Positions 48,048 through 56,554 of a stretch of DNA of 64,000 nucleotides are shown here, in pieces. Positions within the stretch are counted from its first letter, which is position 1. Every line of letters begins with the position of its first letter. A model generated the notes under the pieces. That model did not search any database and was not told where the DNA came from. It worked only from the letters and a program-made list of their open reading frames with translations. The DNA is taken from the NCBI RefSeq assembly GCF_014357575.1, contig NZ_JACONW010000011.1, forward strand, positions 1 through 64,000, in the 5' to 3' direction. The DNA is from Pseudomonas folii (lineage in GTDB: Bacteria > Pseudomonadota > Gammaproteobacteria > Pseudomonadales > Pseudomonadaceae). Made by a program: the position numbers and the translations under genes.

Positions 48048-48146
48048 CGGCCCTGTATCAACCGACACAGCACTGGGCGTCCTCTGGATGTTGGTCGGGC
48101 TGGCGCACCGACACGACGCGCTGGCCAAGATCTAGGTTAGTGTCAA

Positions 48147-48386
48147 ATGAGTGAAAAGGGCCAAGCGACTCTCAAATATCATGAGGCTGACGACCGCCGC
48201 GGACTTCTTCATCGAACTTCTTCGGGATGTTCTGTTGAAGCAATGAACATCAGCAGTGGTGATTCGCAGGGTGTCGAGTTGGTTAACCGCACCTTAGTGC
48301 TCACACCTGCTCGCGACGCAGATCCCAATTCTGAGTCAACTATCATTCAGGGTGAGTCGAGAAAGGCGTGCGATGTCGAGATATAA
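48147..48386 (+). CDS. Doubtful small ORF between two HNH genes
   Basis: A 79-codon frame beginning MSEKGQATLKYHEADD in the 325-bp gap between the second and third HNH genes. It overlaps the third gene's start by 14 bp. There is no good ribosome-binding site and no recognisable domain. It could be a real small component or chance. Confidence 0.25.
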   Translation: MSEKGQATLKYHEADDRRGLLHRTSSGCSVEAMNISSGDSQGVELVNRTLVLTPARDADPNSESTIIQGESRKACDVEI

Positions 48387-49158
48387 ATTCTCCAGCGAGC
48401 AACGGTACGCAATATTTCTAGCCCACGGTATGAAATGCTACCTGTGCAAGGCCCCAGTCGATCTTATTTCAATGGTCGTCGACCATGTTCTGCCAGAGCA
48501 CCTCCTCGACATCCCCTCGTTACTCCACTCCGCTAAGTCGAATCTCGGGCTATCCGCATCGTTCGATCTAAATTCGTTCGAAAATTGGATGCCGGCATGC
48601 AGTTCATGCAATGGGACGAAGTCATCAGTCCAATTTGAGCCTACTCCGCTTGTCCAGATACTCCTGCAAAAACTTGCAAAAAAGGCCGACGAAGCACGTA
48701 GGCTTTGCGCAGAGGTCGTTAGCAACAGACAGGTGTCTGTCGCCCTCAACGTGTTGGAACGAGCGCAGGGGAGTGACTGGAAGTTTGAGGGGACGGCACG
48801 AGGACGGTTGCAGGCCCTTTTGCGATTTGCCTCATTGCGCGCGCTTGTGCCTAGCGGCCAGCCACTTCGTTTGACGCCCTCGTTTCAGCTAGTGACCACC
48901 TCGATCAAGGATGCAGCACGTTGGGGAGCGAGTCATTGGTCGATCCCCCCTCGAGATCAGGGAGAGCCATCACTGGTTGTGCTGTTCCGGGCGGAACGAG
49001 GCGAGTGCGTTGAGTGTGGCTTGATCCAGCGGGTGTACCAGCCTATCAATCAGGAGGGTGGCAGTGACCCGATCTGCGGCGTGTGCCTGTCGAATCTCGA
49101 CTGGATGGATCCTGTGGCCTTGGGAGAATTGCCAACTCACATAACCGGGGAATTTTGA
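48373..49158 (+). CDS. HNH endonuclease with C-terminal zinc ribbon
   Basis: A 261-residue protein. The HNH core is near the N-terminus: C22-x2-C25, D37-H38-VLPEH, N71, C76-x2-C79-N80 and K83. A helical middle follows, then a C-terminal four-Cys ribbon (C212, C215, C235, C238). I start at the ATG at 48373, preceded by GAGAAAGG. The HNH subtype differs from the two upstream PtuB-like domains (DHVLPEH instead of EHFRPK). It may belong to the same defence unit or be a separate acquisition. Confidence 0.8.
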   Translation: MSRYKFSSEQRYAIFLAHGMKCYLCKAPVDLISMVVDHVLPEHLLDIPSLLHSAKSNLGLSASFDLNSFENWMPACSSCNGTKSSVQFEPTPLVQILLQKLAKKADEARRLCAEVVSNRQVSVALNVLERAQGSDWKFEGTARGRLQALLRFASLRALVPSGQPLRLTPSFQLVTTSIKDAARWGASHWSIPPRDQGEPSLVVLFRAERGECVECGLIQRVYQPINQEGGSDPICGVCLSNLDWMDPVALGELPTHITGEF

Positions 49159-49455
49159 GCGAAGAATTCGCCTGACCCTAGAGCGGGTAATTCATTCGCA
49201 TTAGGTTCGGGAGCCCGAGCAGGAAACAGCTCCTGAGCACCTCCTCGTGGCTGCCAATCGGGAAGATCTGCAAGAGGACATTGTTTGGCAGGCTAGATTT
49301 GTGACGCTGCAACAACCGGCTTCTGCGCTGATGGCGGCACTGAGGCCTTGCTTTGCCAATGTCTGAACGTACATGCCGCACGTACGCAAGGGACCTTCGA
49401 AGATGTTCATCGGGGGAGTGACCTGCCTGGCGGCTGGTCACTCAACGGCGTTCAC
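49159..49455. other. Short gap with a possible frameshifted minus-strand remnant
   Basis: On the minus strand two frames could be parts of one broken gene: one holds FEGPLRTCGMYVQTLAKQGL (about 49400-49300), and another ends VLLQIFPIGSHEEVLRSC plus a short tail at 49178. Neither is recognised. No other feature is seen. Confidence 0.3.
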
Positions 49456-49719
49456 TCAGGAAAGGTCCCAATTTACGTTATCGAAGAAATTCATACTCAC
49501 TTCGATCTGTAGCGAGCCGTGTTGATCGAGGAGCTTTGTTCGCAGAGGCTGTGTAGCCACTCCCTCGAAGTCGAGGACGTAGTAATACGTCATCGAACCA
49601 TCGTCAGAGGTCATTGCCTCTGGCTCTACGTCTATCAGGGTCTCCGCCTCCTCGACGGTAATCCCTAGCTCGTTTGAAAGAGCATTTTCGAGCGAGGTGA
49701 GGGGAGGTCGTGAAAGCAC
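49456..49719 (-). CDS. Small acidic hypothetical protein
   Basis: An 87-residue acidic protein starting at GTG (MLSRPPLTSLENALSNELG) and ending NFFDNVNWDLS. It has no membrane segments or recognisable domain. The protein-like composition and the aromatic/acidic C-terminus suggest a real gene, perhaps an immunity-type or antitoxin-type protein. The start and function are uncertain. Confidence 0.45.
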   Translation of the reverse strand: MLSRPPLTSLENALSNELGITVEEAETLIDVEPEAMTSDDGSMTYYYVLDFEGVATQPLRTKLLDQHGSLQIEVSMNFFDNVNWDLS

Positions 49720-50131
49720 TACGTCCCAATCTGAGTGCCGCTGGTTTCGAAGATCCGTCTAGAGCAATGCCACACTTCTAGGAGCCGTATATGGCGAGGC
49801 AAAGTGTCCAAGACAGTGCAGAGTGGGAGACTGGCGAGATCCAGGGCACTTCGCTCCAACTATCCGGCCCGGTCGAACTCTTGTTTTAATTCAGAAATTC
49901 GATCGGGATAGGAGGCATTTGAGGAGAATGGCTACGGGCTGCGACAGTCCAGACCCAGCCTGCTACTTCCCGAACCTGAAGATATGCGGTTCTGACGGCG
50001 GGTAAGTCTGGCGTCCGCGGATGGGGCGATATGGCTTAAGCGCGAACACGAGGCTTGCTGAATTAGCCAAATCCTAAGTTGATAAGAGAGGCTAGGCCCC
50101 GCGGGCCTACCTCTCCCCCCTCAGTGTTTTA
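49720..50131. other. Gene-poor stretch with a strong hairpin
   Basis: A 32-codon frame at 49791-49889 has a good AGGAG ribosome-binding site but no recognisable product. CTGCGACAG at 49939 is the inverse of the CTGTCGCAG repeats next to glmS. A strong stem (GAGAGG, bulged C, TAGGCCC pairing with GGGCCTA, CCTCTC; 50087-50116) lies just past the stop of the minus-strand gene and is its probable terminator. Confidence 0.45.
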
Positions 50132-50416
50132 TTACTGGAAGAAGTTGATGATGATTTTCATTAAAAAACCTATTACGGCACTCCGCAATGCAGGCAATAC
50201 CCACCTCCACTGAAGCTTATTCAAGGGTGGGGTAATATTTATGGTCACGTTATTATGCTGGCCAGACAGCACCAAGATAAAAACTTGGGGCCTAGAATTT
50301 CCAATGCCAGTGGAATTCTTGCTCGAATTTCGATCATTGAATTGCATAAAAATGCCTTTGAAAAGTTGAGAGAGGGTCAACAGGTCAAAAGGCAGAGCGG
50401 AGCCTATGGCGATCAA
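50132..50416 (-). CDS. Hypothetical protein with C-terminal membrane segment
   Basis: A 94-residue frame with a hydrophobic C-terminus (WVLPALRSAVIGFLMKIIINFF) and a polar N-terminal half. It overlaps the upstream gene by 32 bp in another frame. It could be a second gene of a pair, or the C-terminal part of one gene broken by a frameshift. It is followed by a strong hairpin. Confidence 0.4.
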   Translation of the reverse strand: MIAIGSALPFDLLTLSQLFKGIFMQFNDRNSSKNSTGIGNSRPQVFILVLSGQHNNVTINITPPLNKLQWRWVLPALRSAVIGFLMKIIINFFQ

Positions 50417-50843
50417 TACTCAACTCGGCATCGTAGGCAAAAAGAGGGGTACGCAAAAAAGCGTTCAGTGCAGCTGAAGCGCGTGCACAGTTAATTGCAG
50501 AAAGTAGGAACGCAGCGAAAAGAATTACGATTCGGTTGAAAATATCGCGAAGTGCAGATTGGCGGAAATGATCCTGACGAAAATCGTAAAATCCATAAAC
50601 GCCGTAACTGAGGTCTTCGGTAAAGGTAACTAGAGTGCCATTTCTACGTATGCAACGGAGGCTCTCCGGTTCCTCCGTAATGTCTAGCAGGTCCAGGGCG
50701 GCTTTGGCGCGTGCTACCGCTGCTGAATCTCGATTAGGATCAATTGCAAAGTCGCGAACATATTTATCCGCTCGGCGATATGTCGCCGAGTAATTTTCAG
50801 ACTCCTCCTCCAGTTCACGGTCAAACTCATCCCAGCTCAACAT
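50385..50843 (-). CDS. Hypothetical protein with one membrane segment
   Basis: A 152-residue protein. The acidic N-terminus starts MLSWDEFDRELEEESENY. A central region has GTLVTFTEDLSYGVYGFYDF. A hydrophobic segment (IVILFAAFLLSAINCARASA) lies near residues 105-125. Not recognised. It may form a unit with the overlapping downstream frame. Confidence 0.5.
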   Translation of the reverse strand: MLSWDEFDRELEEESENYSATYRRADKYVRDFAIDPNRDSAAVARAKAALDLLDITEEPESLRCIRRNGTLVTFTEDLSYGVYGFYDFRQDHFRQSALRDIFNRIVILFAAFLLSAINCARASAALNAFLRTPLFAYDAELSIDRHRLRSAF

Positions 50844-51419
50844 AAGTGATCACCCGTAACGGTTGCTCCATCGTGGTTTCAGACTCCCATACCTTACCCT
50901 CGTATGGCCTTCACGCCAATCCTACCGATGTAACAAAACGAGTCTTTACTGGTGAATGCAAATCCGGCTCAAGGGCATCCGCTTTCGACCGTACTTTACC
51001 GAGTGTGGCGCTCTGTAGGCTTTGCTACTCTTATTGCTTTGCATTCACCCTTGATGGGTGGCAGGCGTCCTCGGAGGATTTGTGCGTCATTTGAGGAGTG
51101 CAACTGGATGACGTAGGTAGTAACTCACCTACTCAACGCCGTTTTCAGTGCAGTAGTAGCCGGTCTCGGAGTTGTGTTTTGCCTAAATATCCAAAGTCGA
51201 GTCTGGAAAAGCGACACACAGCCGTTTTGTGTTTTACCTTAATTCGATGGCGGATCTGCACGCATCGCTGAGAGCTCCGAAATTCGCGTATCACTGTGTT
51301 GTACGTTTTTATCCATGAACAATAGCAGTTCCTGGCCCAGCCCCGGATAATCAGGGTAAAAAGCATCCTATGCCCCACCACCCCATATCATCCAGACAAT
51401 AGAGCGATGCCTGAACCCC
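50844..51419. other. Gene-free stretch at the right edge of the accessory region
   Basis: No supported gene in 576 bp. AGCGACAC occurs at 51210, as it does near glmS. The next gene at 51420 resumes core-like composition, so the right boundary of the accessory region probably lies here. No clear target duplication is visible. Confidence 0.45.
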
Positions 51420-52412
51420 ATGAGAAAAACCACTCAGCAGTTAATGGTTCAGAACATTGCCGACTGGCAGCATCGAGGTTTGATCGACCAGCAAACCCAA
51501 GAGCGGCTGAGCGCGCCTTATCAGCGTCCTGACCAATTGTTATCCACGGTGCTGCAATGGCTAGGCATCGGTGCGGTGTTATTGATTGGTATGGCAATCC
51601 TGGGGGGTGTGAGTTATCTCAGCGAGTCGGTCACCCTCGGCGTTGTGCTGTTTTCTATCGCCGGTGTGGCATTGTGGTGGGTCGGGGTACGCCTGGCGCG
51701 TGATCCAGCCGGGCGTATGCCGGTGGCTGGTGTTGCCATTTTGACCATCGGCCTGATGCTGATCGGCGGTAGCCTGTTACTCAGTGGAGTTGACTCCGAC
51801 GTGGGCGGGTATGATCGGATCCCTCTGGCACTGCTGGTCACCGCCTTGCTGAGTGTGGCCACTGCCTATCGTTACCACCTGCGCTGGCCATTGTTTCTTG
51901 GGCTGCTGTGCGCCTTTCACGGCTTTGGCTCCTGGGAGAGTTATGCCGGTAGCGGGTCATATGTGTTCGATATTCAGGACCCGCGAGCCATGGCAGTGAT
52001 TGCCGGATTGGCAGCGCTGCTGGGGCTTTGGCACCAGCAGGCTGAAGAAAGGCCGCTCCGCCACTTCAGCGGTTTCGGGCGTTTGTATGTGATTTTCGGA
52101 CTGCTCTACTTCAACTGCTCGCTGTGGTTTCTCAGCCTGGACAATTACCACTCGTCCCAATCAGGGCTCTCGATACTGCTATTCACCGTAGGGGCCATCA
52201 GCCAGTTGGTGATCGGTGCTCGTTTCAAACACCCTAGCTTCACCGGGTTTGGTGTGGTGTTTCTGGGTATCAACCTCTACACGCGCTTTTACGAACACGC
52301 CTGGGACCGCCTAAGTGTCGCGGCTTTTTTCGCGGCGGCCGGTGTTGTGGGTGTTTTGTTGGGCTGGTTGTTTGAGCGCGCGGCGCTACGTGCCAAGGAG
52401 GATCGGCCATGA
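51420..52412 (+). CDS. DUF2157-type multi-spanning membrane protein
   Basis: A 330-residue protein. A short cytoplasmic N-terminal part (QQLMVQNIADWQHRGLIDQQ) matches the DUF2157 start, and is followed by about eight to ten hydrophobic segments. Its last codons overlap the next gene by 4 bp. Function unknown. Confidence 0.8.
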   Translation: MRKTTQQLMVQNIADWQHRGLIDQQTQERLSAPYQRPDQLLSTVLQWLGIGAVLLIGMAILGGVSYLSESVTLGVVLFSIAGVALWWVGVRLARDPAGRMPVAGVAILTIGLMLIGGSLLLSGVDSDVGGYDRIPLALLVTALLSVATAYRYHLRWPLFLGLLCAFHGFGSWESYAGSGSYVFDIQDPRAMAVIAGLAALLGLWHQQAEERPLRHFSGFGRLYVIFGLLYFNCSLWFLSLDNYHSSQSGLSILLFTVGAISQLVIGARFKHPSFTGFGVVFLGINLYTRFYEHAWDRLSVAAFFAAAGVVGVLLGWLFERAALRAKEDRP

Positions 52413-53437
52413 GCATGGATCGCCGCAATCGACAGGTCCGTGATGCCCTTGATCAATGGCTGCGCGAGGGGCAGATCGATCCTGTTGCTCACAGCCGTAT
52501 CGGTGAACTGTATCCCTTGACCCGATGGGACTGGCGCTCACTCGGGCGTTGGTTTCTGACGTTCGGTGCGATCAGCCTGGCGGCCGGTCTGGTGTTATTT
52601 CTGCGTGAGCACCTGACGTTCACCCTGCCCAAATCGGCGATCAGCTTGTCAGTGCTGACCTTGGGCCTGTTCGTCGTCGGGCGCTGGTTGCCCGGTAAAG
52701 GCTTGAGGATGCTTGGCAGCACCGCCGAACTGCTGGGCGGCTTCGCCCTGATCGGCGTGAGTTTTGTGGTGGGGATGATCTATTCGGACGGCTCCGGTAA
52801 CTGGCCGGCGCTGCTCCTGATCGACCTCCTGATCCTGCTGGTGCTCAGCTATGCCTTGGGCAATGTGTTACTGCTGACATTGTGCAGTGTGTTGTTCTTC
52901 GTCTGGTTCGGTGGTCGCAGCGGATATGAGTCCGGCTGGGGCGCCTACTGGTTTGGCATGAACTATCCGCTGCGGTTTCTCGGTGCTGCGGCGGTGCTTG
53001 TGGCTGCGGGGGCTTTGCATCTGCGCTGTGAGGCCGGATTGCTTGCCCGCTACAACGGGTTTGCCAAGGTATGGATTTCCTGTGGCCTGTTTGTGGGCGA
53101 AATGTCCTTGTGGCTGTTGTCTCTGTTCGGCAGTTACGACTTGATCGACGGCCCGTGGCATTTTGCCGAGGATCGCGAGCTGCTGATGTTCAACGTGCTT
53201 TGGGCGTTGGTTAGCCTCGGCGTGTTAACGGTGGGACTGCGCCAGCGGTTCGGCATGTTGGTGGGGTATGGCTCAACGTTTTTAATAATCCAGTTGTACA
53301 CCCTGTTCTTTACCCAACTGGCCGAAACCCTGGGTTGGCTGCTCAGCTTGCTGATCGCCGGCGCTAGTTTGCTGGTGCTGGTGATCTGGCTGGAGTCGCA
53401 GCGCCAGAAGCGTCGGGCGGCGATTTCAGAAGCTTGA
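52409..53437 (+). CDS. DUF2157/DUF4401-type multi-spanning membrane protein
   Basis: A 342-residue protein, a paralogue-like partner of the preceding gene. The N-terminus has VRDALDQWLREGQIDPVAHSRIGELYP, then about nine to ten membrane segments. The ATGA overlap indicates translational coupling. Together they may form one membrane complex. Function unknown. Confidence 0.8.
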   Translation: MSMDRRNRQVRDALDQWLREGQIDPVAHSRIGELYPLTRWDWRSLGRWFLTFGAISLAAGLVLFLREHLTFTLPKSAISLSVLTLGLFVVGRWLPGKGLRMLGSTAELLGGFALIGVSFVVGMIYSDGSGNWPALLLIDLLILLVLSYALGNVLLLTLCSVLFFVWFGGRSGYESGWGAYWFGMNYPLRFLGAAAVLVAAGALHLRCEAGLLARYNGFAKVWISCGLFVGEMSLWLLSLFGSYDLIDGPWHFAEDRELLMFNVLWALVSLGVLTVGLRQRFGMLVGYGSTFLIIQLYTLFFTQLAETLGWLLSLLIAGASLLVLVIWLESQRQKRRAAISEA

Positions 53438-53629
53438 GCCTGACCCAAACACCAAGGTCGAATAATCACGGAATTCAAATGATTCTATTGTTTGCCCAGA
53501 TTGTGCGGTTCTTTATTGCCCTGATGGCGGGAAGAGCTTGCGCCGCCAGCGGAGGTTCAGGCTGTACTGCCATCTTCCCGTTTCAGGCCGGATGCGTCGT
53601 CATACCATGTCACCCTTCGGAGATACCCT

Positions 53630-54262
53630 ATGTCTTCTTCGCCGGTACTTCCGACCAATCCTGATGAGCAATCGGTGCCGGTATTGCACAGCTTCGAGAT
53701 TGAGCGCCAGAACCACTCGAACCTGAAAGGTCATCGCTCGCTGCTGTTGTGGTTCACCGGAATGTCTGGCGCAGGCAAGTCGTCCATTGCCAATCGGGTT
53801 CAGGCCAACCTGCATGAGCATCGCCTGCATACCTGCCTGCTGGACGGCGACCAGCTTCGTCGAGGTTTGTCCGTCGACCTGGGTTTTTCCGATGCCGACC
53901 GCAGGGAAAATATCCGGCGTACGGCTGAGGTGGGCAAATTGATGGTGGACGCAGGCGTAATCACATTGGTCTGCCTGATCTCGCCATTTGAGCAGGAACG
54001 CCGCATGGCCAGGGCTCTGTTCGCCCCTGACGATTTCATTGAGATATTTGTTGATGCGCCCCTGCATGTGCTGGAACAACGCGACCCCAAGGGGTTGTAC
54101 GCCAAGGCGCGGCAAGGCTTGATCAAGAATTTCACGGGAATCGATTCACCGTATGAGCGCCCCGTATCACCCGACATCGTGATCGATAGCGCGACGTGCT
54201 CTATCGATCAAGCGGCGCAGATTGTAGAGGCGTTCTTACAGAACCGTTTCGCTGCTTCTTAG
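53630..54262 (+). CDS. cysC: Adenylylsulfate kinase (APS kinase)
   Basis: A 210-residue kinase that phosphorylates APS to PAPS, the sulfate donor. The P-loop GMSGAGKSS is at 44-52, LDGDQLRRGLSVDLGFS follows, and the C-terminal GLYAKARQG and FTGIDSPYE are typical. The ribosome-binding site is CGGAGATACCCT. Pseudomonads normally carry APS kinase fused in CysNC, so this separate copy is likely dedicated to a local sulfation task, such as the sulfotransferase at 60.5 kb. Confidence 0.92.
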   Translation: MSSSPVLPTNPDEQSVPVLHSFEIERQNHSNLKGHRSLLLWFTGMSGAGKSSIANRVQANLHEHRLHTCLLDGDQLRRGLSVDLGFSDADRRENIRRTAEVGKLMVDAGVITLVCLISPFEQERRMARALFAPDDFIEIFVDAPLHVLEQRDPKGLYAKARQGLIKNFTGIDSPYERPVSPDIVIDSATCSIDQAAQIVEAFLQNRFAAS

Positions 54263-54452
54263 GTTACGCATAGCCTAAGCCTGATAAAGCATAACGTCTA
54301 TCCAGGTCCTATTTACCTGGCAGTGGGTGGTAGATACAGAGGTTTGAAGTCTTTTCGTGAGGTCATCGCTCTCTCGGCAAAGATAATGGCTATTGGCTTG
54401 ACGCTTCTCATGGCTGTCGTAGACTGGCTCCATCCGACAAGGAGTCTCCGGT

Positions 54453-55238
54453 ATGCGGTGTTTGCAGGGATTGTTTTTCTTTTTACTCGGGGCGACGTGT
54501 TCCGCTCAGGCGCAGACTCCGGCTGAAGCCGATGCGTTGTTGGATAACGCTGCTTCTGCAGGTGCGCAGGTTGCTTCTTCCAGTGAAGCGCGAGGTGTGT
54601 TGCGGGCCCAGGATCAGGCGGTGCTTGCCAGTGAGTTGGCCGGGCGTATTGTCGATCTGCCGCTGCGCGAAGGTGAAACCTTCAAGAAGGGCGATACGCT
54701 GGCGCGTTTTGACTGTTCAGCCTATCAGGCGCAGCTCAACGCCTCTCAGGCTGCCAGTCGCGGGGCCAGTGAAGAGCTGGCGCATAACCGGCAGTTGGCG
54801 TCGCTCAATTCTGTAGGTCGTTTCGAAGTTGCTCGTGCTGAGGCCCGGGTGGCTGAGACTCAGGCGCAATCAAGTGTCTTTCAGGTTCAAGTCAAACGCT
54901 GCAGCGTGATCGCGCCTTATGACGGTCAGGTCGTGGAGCGCAAGGTTCAGCGTTATGAAAGCGTTTCCGCTGGCACGCCGCTGCTTGAGATCGTCGATAA
55001 CCGTACTCTGGAAATTCACCTTCTGGTGCCCTCCCGCTGGATGGGCAAGCTCAAGGCCGGGCAGACGTTCAGTTTTGTGCCTGACGAAACCGGCAAATCA
55101 CTGACCGCCACTATCAAGCGTTTCGGTGCGCGGATCGATGAAGGCAGCCAGACATTGTTACTGGTGGCCGGTTTGCCAAAGTCTGATGACCTCTTGGCTG
55201 GCATGAGCGGAACGGCGCGTTTTCCGGAGCTCAAGTGA
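54453..55238 (+). CDS. Periplasmic adaptor (HlyD/RND membrane-fusion family)
   Basis: A 261-residue protein with an N-terminal signal peptide (about 1-20, cleaved after AQA). A biotinyl-lipoyl-like half (VLASELAGRIVDLPLREGETFKKGD) follows, then a short helical hairpin (about 90-130) and a second lipoyl/beta-barrel half (VIAPYDGQVVERKV). It overlaps the next gene by 4 bp. Probable part of an export machine for the large surface protein encoded at the end of the window. Confidence 0.85.
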   Translation: MRCLQGLFFFLLGATCSAQAQTPAEADALLDNAASAGAQVASSSEARGVLRAQDQAVLASELAGRIVDLPLREGETFKKGDTLARFDCSAYQAQLNASQAASRGASEELAHNRQLASLNSVGRFEVARAEARVAETQAQSSVFQVQVKRCSVIAPYDGQVVERKVQRYESVSAGTPLLEIVDNRTLEIHLLVPSRWMGKLKAGQTFSFVPDETGKSLTATIKRFGARIDEGSQTLLLVAGLPKSDDLLAGMSGTARFPELK

Positions 55239-56554
55239 ACGCGCCTGTACCCGGAGTGGTAGAGCGGGTCTTTGCCCAGTTCCTCGACCTTGAACGTCTT
55301 ACCCGCGCCGCCCGCACGACCGATCAACTGGCGTACAGCCTGGTGAATGACGGGCAGCCGCTGTTTGGTTTTCGTCATGCTGCGCTGGTGATTGCCGGTA
55401 AGGTGCGGGCAGTGACGGGTGTCAGCGTGATTGATCCCAATGCGCCGTTTGTCGCGTTCGTCGAGCATGCGGTGGCTCAGTTGTTCAAGCTGGAGAAAGC
55501 CAGGCCAGCCAGTGTCGTTGCGATGGATAAACTCAGCGCTTCGGTGCGCGAAGACTGGCAAAGCCTGTCGGCGCCCCATGTGTTCTGGCTGCCGTTGCTG
55601 GATCATAAAGGTGAAGTGTTCGGTGGTTTGTGGTTGGCCCGTGACAAACCCTGGGCTGCGCCCGAGCAGGTTTTACTTTCGCATCTCGGTGATACCTACA
55701 GTCATGCATGGCTGGCATTGCAGCCGCGTAAGCCCTGGCGCCTGCGTTGGAGTCGCAAGCGTCAGGTCGGGTTAGTGGCTGTTGCTTTGTTGAGCTTGCT
55801 GATCCCGGTTCGCCAGTCGGTTCTGGCCCCTGCCGAAGTCGTGCCGTTGGCTGGCCGCGTGGTGGCTGCGCCACTGGATGGTGTGATTGCCGAATTTCTG
55901 ATCAAGCCCAACCAGCCAGTCAAGACCGGTGACTTGTTGGTGCGTTTTGAAAACACCACCCTCAAGGCTCAGGCCGATGTCGCCGAGCGTACGCTGGGTG
56001 TCGCGGAGGCGGAACTCAAAGCCAACTCGCAACGCGCTTTTGCCGATGCCGAATCAAGCTCTAAGGTCGACCTGCTGGCCGCTCGCGTCGAGCAAAAGCG
56101 TGCAGAGCGCGATTACGCACGTGAGTTGCTCAAGCGCAGCGAAGTTCGTGCCGAGCGCAACGGTATCGCAGTCTTTGCCGATGCCCAGCGCTGGACGGGG
56201 AAACCGGTCCAGACTGGCGAGCGCTTGCTGGAAATCGCTGATCCTGCCCAGGCCGAACTGCGCATCGAACTGGCGGTTGGCGACGCCATCGCTCTGGAGC
56301 CGGACGCTGAAATCGCGCTGTTCCTCGACAGTGATCCCTTGCATCGCCATTCTGCCCGCCTGGAGCGCGCAGCTTATGAAGCGCAACCGACTCCGGGTGG
56401 GCAATTGGCTTATCGCCTGGATGCCAGCTTTATTGATTCTCCGCCGCGTATCGGGTTGCGTGGCACCGCGAAGGTCTTTGGCGAGCGAGCGCCGTTGGCG
56501 TTGTATATCTTGCGCAGACCTTTGGCAGGTTTGCGTCAAAGCGTAGGCCTGTAA
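55235..56554 (+). CDS. HlyD-family adaptor with N-terminal GAF-like domain
   Basis: A 439-residue protein. Residues 1-165 resemble a GAF-like domain (FGFRHAALVIAGKV, VFWLPLLDHKGEVFGGLWLARD). A single membrane segment lies at about 172-190. A periplasmic HlyD-type region has GRVVAAPLDGVIAEFLIKPNQ, a helical hairpin and a C-terminal beta-rich part. It abuts the M50 gene, whose ATG comes right after its stop. Confidence 0.82.
   Translation: MNAPVPGVVERVFAQFLDLERLTRAARTTDQLAYSLVNDGQPLFGFRHAALVIAGKVRAVTGVSVIDPNAPFVAFVEHAVAQLFKLEKARPASVVAMDKLSASVREDWQSLSAPHVFWLPLLDHKGEVFGGLWLARDKPWAAPEQVLLSHLGDTYSHAWLALQPRKPWRLRWSRKRQVGLVAVALLSLLIPVRQSVLAPAEVVPLAGRVVAAPLDGVIAEFLIKPNQPVKTGDLLVRFENTTLKAQADVAERTLGVAEAELKANSQRAFADAESSSKVDLLAARVEQKRAERDYARELLKRSEVRAERNGIAVFADAQRWTGKPVQTGERLLEIADPAQAELRIELAVGDAIALEPDAEIALFLDSDPLHRHSARLERAAYEAQPTPGGQLAYRLDASFIDSPPRIGLRGTAKVFGERAPLALYILRRPLAGLRQSVGL

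Noticed and set aside
53525-53585. CGGGAAGA / TCTTCCCG inverted pair before cysC
   Set aside because: Short stem with a long loop; not convincing as a terminator or riboswitch.
54323-54526. 67-codon frame with a hydrophobic segment upstream of the adaptor gene
   Set aside because: It overlaps the adaptor signal peptide in another frame and lacks a good ribosome-binding site.
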